A stretch of DNA of 64,000 nt, from contig JADDMT010000041.1 of assembly GCA_021401465.1 (NCBI GenBank), forward strand, positions 186,001 to 250,000, written 5' to 3'. This DNA is from Teratosphaeria epicoccoides. Its lineage: Eukaryota; Ascomycota; Dothideomycetes; Mycosphaerellales; Teratosphaeriaceae. Positions within the stretch are counted from its first letter, which is position 1, and each line of letters starts with the position of its first letter. Below the pieces are notes generated by a model that was given only the letters and a program-made list of their open reading frames with translations, was not told the origin of the DNA and made no database searches. The position numbers and the translations under genes are program-made. Below are positions 52,915-63,816 of this stretch, piece after piece.

Positions 52915-54416
52915 TCAGACAAGGCTGGCACAAGCGAAACTCATTTTCCGCGTCGTGGTCTCCGGCAGTCCCCCACCGACAGGCTGGTCAAGTCGCCAGT
53001 CCTTGAAAAGGTCCGAATCAGCAAACTCGTCTCCCGTCCACAGAAGACAAGCACGATACAACTCACCATATTCACATACGGCCAACAAATCGTCCCATTC
53101 GGCAACGTCGCCATATCGCCCGCAACATAAACCTTCTCCTCCTTCCTCGCCTCCCCAATCTTCTGACCTCCCTTGTCCACCACCTGGAAATACGTCCCAC
53201 TAAACGTGCCACTGCAGCCAAAAGCAACCTCATCGCAACGCGGGTCCGCAATCTCCTCCCACGTCACAAGCGCATGCTCATCGTCAAAGACTGCGACATG
53301 GGCATTGCTCCTATCCGGCCCGACCGTCTCAGTCAACCAGCGGACCTGAGAATCGCCGTCCTTGGCCCCTACCTCTGACGTGGCTTGCGAGCCGACCAAA
53401 GTCTCCTTGTCCGAGAGGAGGGCGATAGCCGTGCGCCGGCCATCCGTGCGCTTAGAGCAATGCGTATAGCCTTCGCCCATCCAGGTATTCTCAGTCAAGT
53501 CCACGGCGCCACGGGAGACCCAGGTGAAAATGTAATTCGTGGTATTCACGAAGCGAGCGAGCACAGAGTACGAGCCGGACATGCCGCCCATAGGCTCGCC
53601 TGAGCCACCGTTCGTGGTGTTCTCATTCGAGATCTTGACGCCGGACCTGTCCATGCCTTGGGTCTTGGTATTCAGCCAGATGGCGCCCTGGTCGTCGGCG
53701 CAGATGGAGGCGAAGGGGGGCGCGTCGGCGTCCTCAAAGGCAATGCCGGTGTTGTGCGAGCAGCCCCAGGCAGATGAGGCGCCGGGGATGTCCTGAAGCG
53801 TACCTTTGGAGTCGACGTATTGGATGCTATCGCCAAAGTGGCCGGCAGCGTCGCCGGTGTAGTCAGTCACGACAAAGTAAGCACCATACATATCAGCCTG
53901 CGCGGAGTAAACCAAGTCCCCATTCAGGTCCGGACTCCCCGCCAAACCCTCCTTCTCATGCACTCCCGGCCCCCCCAAGTACGTCCTCCACTTCTGGACC
54001 CCACCCTCGAACCTCCAAATCGCCGGCACCGGCGTCTCCACGCCATCGACCGCCACATTCCCTAATACCGCAAACCCGTCATCCTGCGCCACTAACCCCC
54101 CTGCCTCCTGCACACCCTCAACCGTCACATCCACGTCCTTAGCCGTCATGGTCGCAGGGTCGAGATTCTGCACATGCACGCCTTTGCCGCTGGCGTCGAG
54201 GTAGGCGAGGTAGCCCGTGTTACCGTCCGGGGAGACGGCAAAGGGCGTGCGGCGGTGGTGCGGGAGGGACGTCCAATAGGCGGGTATTATGGGGTTGAAG
54301 GCGTGCGTGAGGGAGAGGATGTCGGGGTTGGTGGTGAGTTTGAGGGAAGGGGATTGGGCAGCGACCAGCGCGGCGGCGGAGAGGATGGCGATGCCGATGG
54401 GAGGGCTCTGAAACAT
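52915..54416 (-). CDS. Secreted propeller-like protein, 2 exons
   Basis: Exons 53067-54416 and 52915-53001 give 478 residues. The ATG at 54416 starts a signal peptide (MFQSPPIGIAILSAAALVAA); the longer upstream frame is leader. The body reads like a beta-propeller of surface-protein type: TPFAVSPDGNTGYLAYLDAS, YVDSKGTLQDIPG, FASICADDQGAIWLNTK and HVAVFDDEHALVTWEE. Cysteines in WGCSHNT, RCDEVAFGCSG and GYTHCSK suggest disulphides. The last intron (65 nt, GTGAGT, CTGAT, CAAG) removes a poor tail and joins CWPYVNM to DWRLDQPVGGGLPETT, which ends sensibly. I know no enzyme assignment; an extracellular lectin- or sugar-binding role is possible. Confidence 0.78.
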
Positions 54417-55632
54417 CTTGCTGCTAGGAATGAAAATGACGAGCCACATGGTGGCAAAGAGTGACGCACGGTGGATGGAAAAGGAGTGTATGCAGCAAAG
54501 AAACGAGTGTAGCTGGAGTGACCTACCGTTCGGAAAGTCGAGAGGCGGTGAGGCAGACATGATATATGTTGCCGCCCAAGGATTCCAGCATGTCACTTGG
54601 CACTGGAGATCATGCGGTTGCGAGACGTCGCCACGTCCTCAGGTGCTTGACGCTGTCAATATGAGACTTCTCTGCCGACAGGGGACCGCACAGTATGAGA
54701 GACGTCTCTGCCGACGAGGGACGGCACAAGACTCCGGTAACATCGCATATCGACGGCGATGGCCACGAACGTTCCAACGTGCGGCTGCTGCGTTGTTGGT
54801 GCGGAGAGGCAGGTGACAACGTCGGGGTGGAGGTATTTCGTAGCGAGGGGCGGTGGTGTGTGGGGTTTTGCCAAGAGATGGAGACTCGAGGTCGCATCAT
54901 TTATTTGAAACGTGACCCGACGCTGGACGCGCATTGACTGTCGGTCCGTTATGTCCGTTTTGATTGCGAGAGAAGATCGCGAGTGAACAATATATGCCGC
55001 TCCAGAATATGAGAGCGGCCGTCGGTCTGCCAAGACAGCCTACTGGGTTGGCCACCGTAGGTGCAGGCTCCTTGACCGTCGGGTCATTCCAAAGCAGAGG
55101 CTGCGGTCAGCCCACAAATATTGTCCTCTGAACAGAATCTCGCTCTGTTCATATACTACATGCAAAGACACGGCGAGACCTTGCTCACCGTCCAGAAGCA
55201 CATAAGGAAGGCACTATGCCAACGCCGCGCGAGTCCGCTCCAAAGCTCCCAGCTCCTCGCCCTCTGGCATGCGTGCACGGGTGTACCGGCATGATTCCAA
55301 CCCATTCAGGAAAAAGCCACTTCTTGATAGATCTTCGCTCAGCCATCTACATCTATCGTGGGCCCTGGCCCGCCTGCTGACCAGCACTGGTATATCCCAA
55401 CAACGTGGCATATTGTCTTCAGACACTGTAGACACCTCTGTACGCCTTGCAAATGCAATCTGTTTTCCCTGTCATCCCGCCCATATGCACATCTCGAAAG
55501 CCCAAATTCTGCGATGATACCTCTCCAATGCATACGTCCGGCACTCTGTTGTTACACATGCTCTGTACCGTCCCGTAACCAAACTCCTCTCTGCCGCACT
55601 TAGTCGATAGTCCTTTCGTCACGGGCAGCACG
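54417..55632. other. Intergenic region with a short tandem duplication
   Basis: About 1.2 kb with no convincing gene. Minus-strand frames at 54656-55033 and 55214-55435 show no motif. It includes the tandem duplication listed separately. Confidence 0.4.
54661..54730 (+). repeat. Imperfect tandem duplication, about 35-bp unit
   Basis: ATGAGACTTCTCTGCCGACA... (54661-54694) is followed at once by ATGAGAGACGTCTCTGCCGA... (54695-54730), both ending GACCGCACAG/GACGGCACAAG-like. It is a local slippage product with no known function. Confidence 0.75.
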
Positions 55633-56631
55633 CTACTCCAGCGGTTCCATCTCAATATGCTCCTCCACGTCCTCGTGCCACATCCTTGGGAGGTAGAACT
55701 TGACATTCTCATACACCAAGAACGTCACACACGTGCTGGGCAACACCCTCACCACATTTGGGCCCAGACCCCGATAGAATCCCTTCAGCCCTTCTTCCGC
55801 CCACAACTTGGCCACCACATCCCATGCACCCTTGTACCTGACCGGCGCGTCGTACGTCTGCAGTCTTGCGCGAACGACTTGGTACGGATACGTGATCGAT
55901 CCCGCCAGAATCTTCGAGGTCGCGGAGAGAGTCAGATAATCGATATTCGTCAGCCCAGCTTTCCCACCCTTACGATGGGGCGCATAAGTATTCTTCAACT
56001 TCTCATAGGCCATAAACTGAATCGCTCCATGACTAACCCCAAAGAGACTCGGCAGCAACCCGCGATAAAACCCCCTCCAACCCTCCTTCCCGTAAATCTC
56101 CCTCGCCCCATGCATGATACTCGTATACGCGCCAGGACTATTCTTGGCTGTAGACAACATCCTCGTCTTGACGACCCAAATCGGATTTGTCGCCACCGCC
56201 GTCAAAACCCCCGCCAACCCACTCGCCAAAAAGTAATCACTACTCTGCAACTCCCTGCTCGTCCCCCCTCTCGCCGTCCTCACCAAATCCTTAATATTCC
56301 CATACCACATAAAATACAACGCCCAACTCACGCTGTTCCCCGCCATATTCGGCATCAAGCCTCGGTAGAAATTCTGGATCACTCGGCGAGCTCGGTAGCG
56401 CGAGCCTTCGGAAACGAATCCTTCATGGGCGATGGTACGTATGACGCGGAAGCTGCCGCCGGCGATTTTGAGGTCGTTCTGGAGTTGAAGGCGGGTTTTG
56501 ACGACGTCGAAGGGGTGCACAGCGAGGGTGGAGACTAAGCCGGCGGAGAAGCCGGCGACGGATTCGACGAGGGAGGGGGCGAGGGCGACGGTGGGCTGGC
56601 GGCCTTCGAGGGGTGGGTAGACGCGGGGCAT
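55633..56631 (-). CDS. FLX1: Mitochondrial FAD/folate carrier (SLC25 family)
   Basis: Inner-mitochondrial-membrane carrier related to yeast Flx1 and human SLC25A32, moving FAD or folate. The 332-residue single exon starts MPRVYPPLEGRQPTV. Three tandem SLC25 repeats show their signatures: HPFDVVKTRLQLQ, NPIWVVKTRML and YPYQVVRARLQ, each with the helix-kinking Pro. Six transmembrane helices fit. Each repeat ends with a FYRGL-type motif. NPIWVVKTR in repeat 2 and FLXI-like WYGNIKDLV support the FAD/folate branch. Repeat 1 has an insert of about 15 residues (VSEGSRYRARRVIQ) in the matrix loop. Substrate is inferred from subfamily resemblance only. Confidence 0.9.
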   Translation of the reverse strand: MPRVYPPLEGRQPTVALAPSLVESVAGFSAGLVSTLAVHPFDVVKTRLQLQNDLKIAGGSFRVIRTIAHEGFVSEGSRYRARRVIQNFYRGLMPNMAGNSVSWALYFMWYGNIKDLVRTARGGTSRELQSSDYFLASGLAGVLTAVATNPIWVVKTRMLSTAKNSPGAYTSIMHGAREIYGKEGWRGFYRGLLPSLFGVSHGAIQFMAYEKLKNTYAPHRKGGKAGLTNIDYLTLSATSKILAGSITYPYQVVRARLQTYDAPVRYKGAWDVVAKLWAEEGLKGFYRGLGPNVVRVLPSTCVTFLVYENVKFYLPRMWHEDVEEHIEMEPLE

Positions 56632-57368
56632 GGTTGTGGAGGGAGGCGGATGCCGATGCTACGGCGGGCGTGCAGTGGGGTGGTGGGTGGGTGGAGGCTC
56701 ACCGCCGTCTGTAGCGATGTTTTCTCCGAGGCTGGTGCTGCGAAGGTTGCGAGGTCATGCTTGTTGCATAGTTGGAGGGTCTGCGGGTCAAGTCGGGCAA
56801 TACGGAGCCAGTGGGGGGAGTGATGGGCTTGTGATATGAATCTCTCTCTGGGGAGCTTTGAAATCAATAATTGCATGTGAAGCCAAGAGGCGCGACTCGA
56901 AGTGCCCAATGGTGGAGGAATTGAGATGCCGAGATTAGATAAAACGGTTGTGCGATGACGCGACGGAGCAGGGGTGTTCAATCAATACATTGATGGGGGG
57001 GTAAACTGATTGTTTAGAAGACTCGGACCGGAAACCCCCAATGGGCCGTTGAGAGCAGAGTGGTAGGGCTTCATATATCCGCTACTCTGCTCGACTGTGT
57101 ATGTGGCTAATCATTGACAGATTCCGGACATTGCCAGACATTGCGCTGCAAGCAGACTGGACAATGTTCCTTCTGCATCGTCCTGACTTCTTCCACCCTC
57201 ATGCATCTTCTTCCACACCCTGGAGACCCGGGGATCCGTAAGCGTCTCAGCCCGCTCTCCCTCGTCATGAAGTTTTTGCGCCACAACGCCATGCCCTATG
57301 CGCTGTACAACACGTTTCCGTTCCGCTTGCACCGCAAATCTCAATCCGCACATCGTCCATTGGCCCCT
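56632..57368. other. Intergenic region with no gene seen
   Basis: About 740 bases between two minus-strand genes: the promoter and 5' leader of the carrier, and the 3' flank of the complex I gene. Small frames are shadows. Confidence 0.4.
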
Positions 57369-57698
57369 CTAGTGATGATCCTCTCCGTGACCCTCACCGG
57401 GATGAGATGATGTGAGGAACAGCTGCTCGTAGACCATGTATCCGGCAAAGGCTACTGACGCAATGCCAAAGCCCGGGAAGAGGCCTCTGAATCGTCTGGC
57501 GCGGGTGAAGGGGCCAGTGTAGCGCCATGCCTCGCTGCCTCGCAGATCAGTCCACCATACCATCACACCAGAATGCGTACATGTATGGCTTGACGCAACG
57601 TACTTCCTCGCCCAAGGATCGTTGTGAGGCTGTCCGGCTGCTGCTGCCAGCTTCTGCGGGTCGAAGCCCGTGAGGTTCGCTCTCCCTTTCGATGACAT
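57369..57698 (-). CDS. Complex I accessory subunit, NDUFB3 (B12)-like, 2 exons
   Basis: Small single-helix subunit of the membrane arm of mitochondrial NADH:ubiquinone oxidoreductase. Exons 57604-57698 and 57369-57534 give 86 residues. Exon 1 has TGFDPQKLAAAAGQPHNDPWAR; splicing joins it to NEAWRYTGPFTRARRFRG, the family's core. A membrane helix follows (GIASVAFAGYMVYEQLFL) and a His/Gly-rich end. The 69-nt intron (GTACGT, CTGAT, GGCAG) is stop-free and in frame, so a simple open frame wrongly shows 109 residues with 23 foreign ones between WAR and EAWRY. A second complex I subunit lies 6 kb downstream. Confidence 0.88.
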   Translation of the reverse strand: MSSKGRANLTGFDPQKLAAAAGQPHNDPWARKYVASSHTCTHSGVMVWWTDLRGSEAWRYTGPFTRARRFRGLFPGFGIASVAFAGYMVYEQLFLTSSHPGEGHGEDHH

Positions 57699-58384
57699 GT
57701 CTCCAGAGCTCCTGTCAGCTGCTTCCTCGTATGTATCTTTCTACACGCGCTCACTCACTTACTGCTGCCCCGTCAATGCCTGCTTGTGCCGGTCATGGAA
57801 AGAAACATAGAAGCTGGGCGTGAACCAGCAGAATAGCTCGGCTCACCTGCGTTTGTCTAACGAGCTGTCCTGGGCCCTGCCGATCCTCAGGTAGGTTCGA
57901 GATTGCGCTCCAACACTTGGCGATACCAACACATACATACATACTCATTGCAACACCACCAGCGTCGCCATCCTTCCGAACACTAACACTTGAACAACCT
58001 CGTGCTGATCATCCTCACTTCACAGACTAGCGACAAGTAGTGGCCCTTTACACAGACTCGCCTTGATCGCTGACCCGAGACCGTGAAGTGGCATACCAGA
58101 GACGATTACAGCACATTCAGAGAAACCCCACCAACGCCTCCTCCTCCTCCTCCTACTACCACGACGTCGTCCCGTCGACACCAACACCGACCCCACGACG
58201 TCTCCGCGACCGCATCATACAGTGGCAGGACCAGGTCGACTAGGCGCAAACCGGTCTTCGGTCGTCAAGTGGGGGAGGCGCTGTCGGCGTTGCGAACGAT
58301 AGCGGCACATTCGAACCGGCTCGCCCAGTCCGGGCGCTTCTGCCCACTGTCAGACCTTTCGTGCCTGGCACACCCATCGCAGCG
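57699..58384. promoter_or_regulatory. Shared divergent promoter region (NDUFB3-like / CAF1)
   Basis: 686 bp between start codons. The CAF1 side has a (CTC)n-like run near 58139-58153 (CTCCTCCTCCTCCTCC). The CAF1 5' leader may contain introns. Confidence 0.35.
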
Positions 58385-59932
58385 ATGCCTCCTGCAGTGA
58401 GCCGGATGCATCCCTCGCACATGTCCAATCCATTCCAACACATAAACCAACATCATGCTATACAATCGTCACACTACCAGAGCCAGGCGGCGGCAATGCC
58501 CAGCAACTTTGGCAACCACCAAGCATTTGGCCAGGCGAGCGCCTTGAACGGTGGCATATCGCCCTTCAACCCAAGCTCTGCATATGGAGGCAGCGCTTTC
58601 AGCACAGGAGCTGCAGGCGCAGCAATAGGAAATGGCGGGATGCTCCAGGGGTCGGGACTGGCATCAGAGGCGGCGCAGAGAGGGTTCCTGAGGGGAGCAG
58701 CGATGCAGGATCATCAGCAGCAGGAAGCAGCGGCCGCGAGTCTGGGTATCAAGAATACCTTTCCAAGGATACGAGATGTCTGGAAGAGCAATCTGGATCA
58801 AGAGATGGCAGTGCTGCGACAGCTCATCACGAAATACCCATACGTTTCGATGGATGCTGAGTTTCCTGGAATTGTCGCAAGACCCATTGGCAACTTTGCC
58901 GGTAGCAAGGCCGAGTACCATTATCAGACGCTGCGCTGCAATGTGGACATTCTCAAGCCTATACAAGTCGGCATTACTTTGTGGTCAGCGAACGGGGAGC
59001 TGCCGCCTCAGCACCCGGATCCAGCCTTGCTTGCCGAGTTGACAGGCGGGAGAAAGGTGCGGTTACTGGATCACAATGGCTTTCTGCCTTGCACTTGGGT
59101 GTTCAACTTCCAGTTCGACCTCGAGGCTGACATGTACGCCGAGTCGTCGATCGATCTTCTGAAAAACTCAGGCGTCGACTTCCAGAAGCATCAAGAATTT
59201 GGTATCGACCTTAATGCCTTCGGATCGCTCATCACAACATCTGGACTAGCGTTCAGTGAAGACATCAATTGGCTCTCCTTCCACTCCGGCTATGACTTCG
59301 GTTACCTAATCAAACTTCTCACCAACGACGCCCTACCGCAAGACCAAAACCAATTCTTCGACCTCGTCTCAACATTCTTCCCTAAACTCTGGGACATCAA
59401 ATTCCTCCTCCGCGACGCCCAAAGACGCAAACTCATCGGCCGCATGGGCGTCGAAGGCGCCCGCATCCTCGAGAGCCTCGGCTCCAAATCCGGCCTCCAA
59501 GACCTCGCCGACGAACTCGGCTGCGAACGCATCGGCCGGCCCCACACCGGCGGCAGCGACGCCTGGCTCACCGGCTCCGTCTTCTGGGCCATGCGCAGCA
59601 AGATCTTCGCCGGCAACCTGGAACCAGAACTCGCAGACCAGATCTATGGGTTACATGGCGTGCAGATGCCCGCGAGCCAGCAGTTTCGAGAGGAGTTCTT
59701 CGCGGCGCAGGGGACGCCGCAGGGTCAGCAGCAGCAGCAGGCGCAGGCGCAGGCGAACGGCGGATTATCGGGCGGCGCGGTGGGGTTCACGTCGGGCAAT
59801 CCGAGTACGCCAACGACGGCGCATGTGGGTCTGAGCGGAGGGCAGACGCCGGGACAGGGGCATGGGGGGCACGGGTTGGGAGGGGGCAGTCTGGGGCAGG
59901 GGGGGTTTGGGAATTTTAGTTATGGAAAGTAG
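58385..59932 (+). CDS. POP2: CCR4-NOT deadenylase subunit (POP2/CAF1)
   Basis: DEDD-type exonuclease of the CCR4-NOT complex that shortens mRNA poly(A) tails. The 515-residue single exon uses the ATG at 58385; the frame is open upstream without ATG, so an earlier exon is possible. The N-terminal 120 residues are Ser/Gly/Gln-rich. The nuclease core runs about 125-430: IRDVWKSNLDQEMAVLRQLI, SMDAEFPGIVARP (first catalytic Asp/Glu), FNFQFDLEADMYAESSIDL, WLSFHSGYDFGYLIKLLT (second Asp), WDIKFLLRDA and AGGSDAWLT-like GGSDAWLT. A Gln/Gly-rich tail with QQQQQ and GGHG repeats closes it, low complexity as in other filamentous fungi. Confidence 0.93.
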   Translation: MPPAVSRMHPSHMSNPFQHINQHHAIQSSHYQSQAAAMPSNFGNHQAFGQASALNGGISPFNPSSAYGGSAFSTGAAGAAIGNGGMLQGSGLASEAAQRGFLRGAAMQDHQQQEAAAASLGIKNTFPRIRDVWKSNLDQEMAVLRQLITKYPYVSMDAEFPGIVARPIGNFAGSKAEYHYQTLRCNVDILKPIQVGITLWSANGELPPQHPDPALLAELTGGRKVRLLDHNGFLPCTWVFNFQFDLEADMYAESSIDLLKNSGVDFQKHQEFGIDLNAFGSLITTSGLAFSEDINWLSFHSGYDFGYLIKLLTNDALPQDQNQFFDLVSTFFPKLWDIKFLLRDAQRRKLIGRMGVEGARILESLGSKSGLQDLADELGCERIGRPHTGGSDAWLTGSVFWAMRSKIFAGNLEPELADQIYGLHGVQMPASQQFREEFFAAQGTPQGQQQQQAQAQANGGLSGGAVGFTSGNPSTPTTAHVGLSGGQTPGQGHGGHGLGGGSLGQGGFGNFSYGK

Positions 59933-60200
59933 AGTCGGTTTTCACTCTCAGGTGTGCATAGCGAGGGGGTTTACGGCGCCTACCAGCGAGCGCGGCATGG
60001 GAGCGAATGGATGGATGTTTTGCAGTGTCCTCTCCCTAGCGTGCAGACCTGGCTGCGAGCAGGTCTTCACGGAAAGCACTCAAGATCATGGCAGCAAACT
60101 CTCGCCGCCTCTTCATATATCATGCCATCCACCTATCTGCATCGGGTATCTAATCCGCAACAAACACAGATCTCACTTCAGTGATCCCTCTAATCCCCCC

Positions 60201-62083
60201 CTAATCCCGAACCGGCGCAAATGCTTCCTCAGCCATCAGCACTTCAGCCGCCTGCTCTTCCGCTCGCACCTGCCTGCCGTCTTCCTCCGCCAAAGCCTTC
60301 TGCCACGCGGTTTCGAAATCACCACGTAAAGCTGGTGGTGCAGCCTCTTGACTCGATGACGCACCGACCTGTGCCTGTGCCTGTACCCGCGGCTCCGGCA
60401 GGTCGGTCTGAGTCGACTGCCCAACATCGCGGACCGCATCTCGCGGCTCCGTCTCCTCCACCTCTGAAACCTGCTGCCGCGGCACCGGAATCTCAACACT
60501 CTCTGACTTTTCGGCTTTCGAATCCCCCTCATGCTCCAGCCCCTCAAACTCAAAATTGCTCGAGTAAATGACCGCGGCAAACGCCTCTAGATCATGAACC
60601 TGGTCGATGGCCGCAAGGTACTCGTTACTCAAGCCCGCCGCCTCACCGCTTGCCAGCGCAGCCATGGGATCCACATCTCCACTCCCCATCGCGATAGCGT
60701 GAGCCTGTTTACAGAAGACGGGGAGGATATGCGCAAGTTTCACTTTCTCTACTTCGGTGACTTCGGAGATTCGGGACGAGGCGTAGGCGGATTCGCCGAG
60801 GACGGCGCTGGAAGAGTCGAGGCGTGGTTGTTGCTTGAAAGCTTCGGTCGCGATGTGGTGGTCGACGAGATGGGAGTAGGCGGCGTCGAGCAGGCGTGTG
60901 AGGACTTGGGAGAAGGTGGGGGAGTCGATCAGGTCGGAGGTCTCGTCCAGGAGGCGTCGGAGAGAGATGCTGATGGTGTCGTCTTCGTCGAGCGGGTTTT
61001 CTGTATGCGCTGCTTCGGGGGATGGGGAGCTTTCGCTGTCTGTGGCAATGGCTGCTTGTCTGATGACGAAGGGCTCTTCCTCTTGTGGGGGAAGCAAGTA
61101 TGTGAGCCATTTGTTCTGCACACGTTCTTCCTCGGTGGCGCCTTCGATTTTCCGCCGTACTTGCATGATCAAGTCTGCTAGCTTCTCGAGGGTCAGGTCT
61201 TCTCTGATATTGACCTGGCCAAAGACCTCCTTGACTGCAGCCATGACCCGCTGCATGATCTGCTTGCTGCCACGATGTAGCAGCCACCAGCTGAAGGTAA
61301 GATACTTCCTGTTCGTCTCAAAGTCGTTGCCGTACACATCGTAGTTGTCGTCGTCCCTGTTCTCTAACGAGATGGTGCTTCCTTGCTGTGCTGCTGGCGG
61401 GTTTGCCAAGGCTACGACGGAAGATAAGTATGTCCGTCGGCCCAGCAGGTTGAGTTGTATTCTTGTCAACAACGTAAGCAGAGATAGTGTGTACAGCAGG
61501 GTCAATGCGCGGGCGATGGAGTTGATCTTCATGTCTTGCCACAACTGCGCCTTGCTCTTCTTCGGTCGCAGCGGCTGTCCGCCCTCTGTGCTGCTGCCCA
61601 CCATCTGACTCGCGTGCACGAAGCTGCCGCTCGACACGCTCTTGCCGCCATCCTCATCGGCGATACTCGGCGGCACAGAGGGATACTCGGTCGACGTTGC
61701 CTCAAACTGCCCCACCCTCCTCAGTCGCTCCTGCCTCTCCTGCTGTAGCTGCTCGGTAATCTCCTCGACCGGGAGTGTCCGAGTGATTTCATCCCGGATC
61801 GTGGGTAATAATGCCAGAACGGTATATGTACAATCCTCCTGGTTCTGTTGGAAGCGTCTTCGCAGACTATCCATTGGTCAGTGTGCTATCCACGGCTAGC
61901 TATTCTAGGAAGGCACGCCGCATACTTCTCTTTGCTTATCCTGTCCTCGCTCATGCGCTGTCGCGCCTCTTGTATTTTCCCCAATACATATTGTCCAGCC
62001 AAGTACCCTGCACCAATCACGCCCGCGCCGACGAGAAGATTGGTCCTGTTGCGCCGGAACCAGCGGCGTGTCGCTGCGATCAT
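60201..62083 (-). CDS. PEX3: Peroxisome biogenesis factor 3, 2 exons
   Basis: Peroxisomal membrane anchor that docks Pex19 to insert membrane proteins. Exons 61926-62083 and 60201-61866 give 607 residues. Exon 1 carries the N-terminal targeting sequence, a basic start (MIAATRRWFRRNRTN) followed by a membrane helix (LLVGAGVIGAGYLAGQYVLG). Splicing (59 nt, GTATGC, CTGAC, TAG) joins RISKE to NLRRRFQQNQEDCTYTVLAL, the most conserved stretch of the family. Later come LPVEEITEQL, KAQLWQDMKINSIARALTLLY and LTFSWWLLHRGSKQIM. The C-terminal 100 residues are acidic/Gln-rich and variable. Length is at the upper end for fungal Pex3. Confidence 0.93.
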
Positions 62084-62598
62084 CCTACCATACCCTGTAT
62101 GCGCCGCTGTCTAGTACGTAAGAATATTCGAGGCCGAGTCTCGGCGGGCAGAGTGCACTCAAATGCACAGGCAAGGTGATGAGATCTCGAAGCTCTCGAA
62201 GTCGGGCAATATCCATGCATCATGAACGTGACGCCTCGGCACAAACCCTGATGTTTATTCCGCATTACATAAGCTTAAACCTGTGCAACCACAAGCTAAG
62301 CAAAGACACTGTTCCAGAACGAACGCCAGGTTCTTGGGCTGCAAAAGTCGCCAGGAGGCTCGTTGCGAAGTGCTACAGCTGGATCATGACATTCCCCCCT
62401 CTCTCTAGCTACATGTAGTATCAAAACCTCCAAGAAATGAATCCAACGAGAATCATCCCAAATACTCCTCAAGCAAGAAGCATATTTTTGAACGCTCCCT
62501 CACCCCAACAGATATGTACTCAGGTCGTGCGCCAAACGCTAATCCAGCACATGAGAAATACAACAAAAACAGACGAGCAACAGGGCAATCCTGAGCAC
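62084..62598. other. Intergenic region with no gene seen
   Basis: About 515 bases: the promoter of PEX3 and the 3' flank of the small CxxC gene. No feature is supportable. Confidence 0.4.
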
Positions 62599-62866
62599 TC
62601 ACTTCTTGCCACAAGTGCATTGCGAATACGTCTTGTCGCACTTCGGACACACGTTGACGATCGAGTCCTTCCTGCCTAGCCCTGAGGACAAGGTAGCCGA
62701 AGCCTGAGATGAGACTGTTGAGGCCTGGGCGACCGTCGAGGCCCAAGTGGTGTGCGAGTGGCACATGAGGGGCGGTGTAGTCGTCTGTTGGTGTGTGGTA
62801 TTGTGCAGAGTCAGCAAGATGACTTTGGTGATAGGTTGTTGTTGTGTTTTGAGTGTAAGACAGCAT
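62599..62866 (-). CDS. Small CxxC-motif protein, 2 exons (candidate)
   Basis: Exons 62765-62866 and 62599-62724 give 75 residues, starting MLSYTQNTTTTYHQSHLADS. The second exon reads TVSSQASATLSSGLGRKDS, then IVNVCPKCDKTYSQCTCGKK. The four cysteines (CxxC and CxC) could bind zinc. The 40-nt intron (GTGCCA...CCCAG) is very short and lacks a clear branch point, so the model is tentative. Frames without splicing give either a Cys-free N-terminus or a Cys end without ATG. I recognise only a loose resemblance to small Ser/Thr-rich fungal proteins. Confidence 0.4.
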
Positions 62867-63578
62867 TATTGTGTGGTGTTTCAAGTTTTGGACTTGAATG
62901 TGTGTTGTGTTGCTATACTGGGAGAAGGGAAGGAGTCTGTCGAGAGAGACGCTGACATGCTTATATATCCGGTCGAAGGTAAGGAATTGCTTTGATGACA
63001 AGACATTGTAGGTCGGTGGAGAGATGTGAGATGGGACAATGTGTTTGGGACGTTCGGGGAGGTGGGGGTATAATCCTGTCGTAGGTAGTCCCCGACAAAG
63101 AGTGAGAGAGGTGTTATTTTTCTCGAGTCGGCGACACGGCCATTGTCTGCGCGGCATCCTTTGGAGCACAAGGTGGTTTGAAGGACTGTGATGTACAGCA
63201 TTTTGAGTTAATGATAGAGTCTCTTGCTTGCCGCGGACAATAGCATGTGACTTCAGTGAGCAAGCCACGTGCGAGGTGCTGGTTATGGACGCAACTTGCA
63301 TCCTTCGATCAGTGGACGAAGCCTTCGCGGCTCTGATAGTGCTGATAGTGCACTATCTGCCTAAGTCAAAGCCTGAATTCGGTACACTGCAGCGTGTGCG
63401 ACTTCAGATTACTTCGTCATACGGTCTGCTCTTGTGGTTGGAACAGCAGTCGCGCCTGCACCTGCCTGGCACCATCCGCCCACCCCCGTGACAGCTCTAC
63501 AACTATGCTGTCGCCGTCTCTTAATCCTTGCTCATTCTGCTTTCTGCTCAAAGTGCCTCTCGAACCCAGCGTTCGTAT
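62867..63578. other. Intergenic region with no gene seen
   Basis: About 710 bases upstream of the CxxC gene and downstream of the last complex I gene. Nothing supportable. Confidence 0.4.
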
Positions 63579-63816
63579 TCAATGGTCCCACGGATGCTTC
63601 AGACCCAACAGGGCAGCGCCGTCGTGTCGCGCTCGGTAGAATAGCTGTTCCACACATCAGTGCTTGAGGCGAGGTCTCTCATCGGTTTTGTGGTGCCAAA
63701 CGTACGAAGAACCACATGGCTGCGCCAAGACCAGTCGCGGCGAATCTGTAGAGCGGTCGTGCCGGGTGGATGTGGACTGGATGGCCGCCATGACCGCCGG
63801 GTGCTGGTCCTGCCAT
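63579..63816 (-). CDS. Complex I accessory subunit, NDUFB2 (AGGG)-like, 2 exons
   Basis: Single-helix subunit of the mitochondrial NADH:ubiquinone oxidoreductase membrane arm. Exons 63706-63816 and 63579-63644 give 58 residues. Start MAGPAPGGHGGHPVHIHPAR, then YRFAATGLGAAMWFF joined to LFYRARHDGAALLGLKHPWD. The core pattern Gly-x-x-x-Met-Trp-Phe-Trp/Phe followed by a WRFWHD-like turn and an HxxPxxD end matches the NDUFB2 family. The 61-nt intron uses GTACGT, CTGAT and CAG. Neither exon is visible as a complete open frame. The ATG at 63816 is the first; a short 5' exon cannot be excluded. It is probably co-regulated with the NDUFB3-like gene. Confidence 0.75.

Noticed and set aside
54656..55435. 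Minus-strand frames upstream of the propeller gene
   Set aside because: Short, unrelated to any family, and overlapping a tandem duplication.
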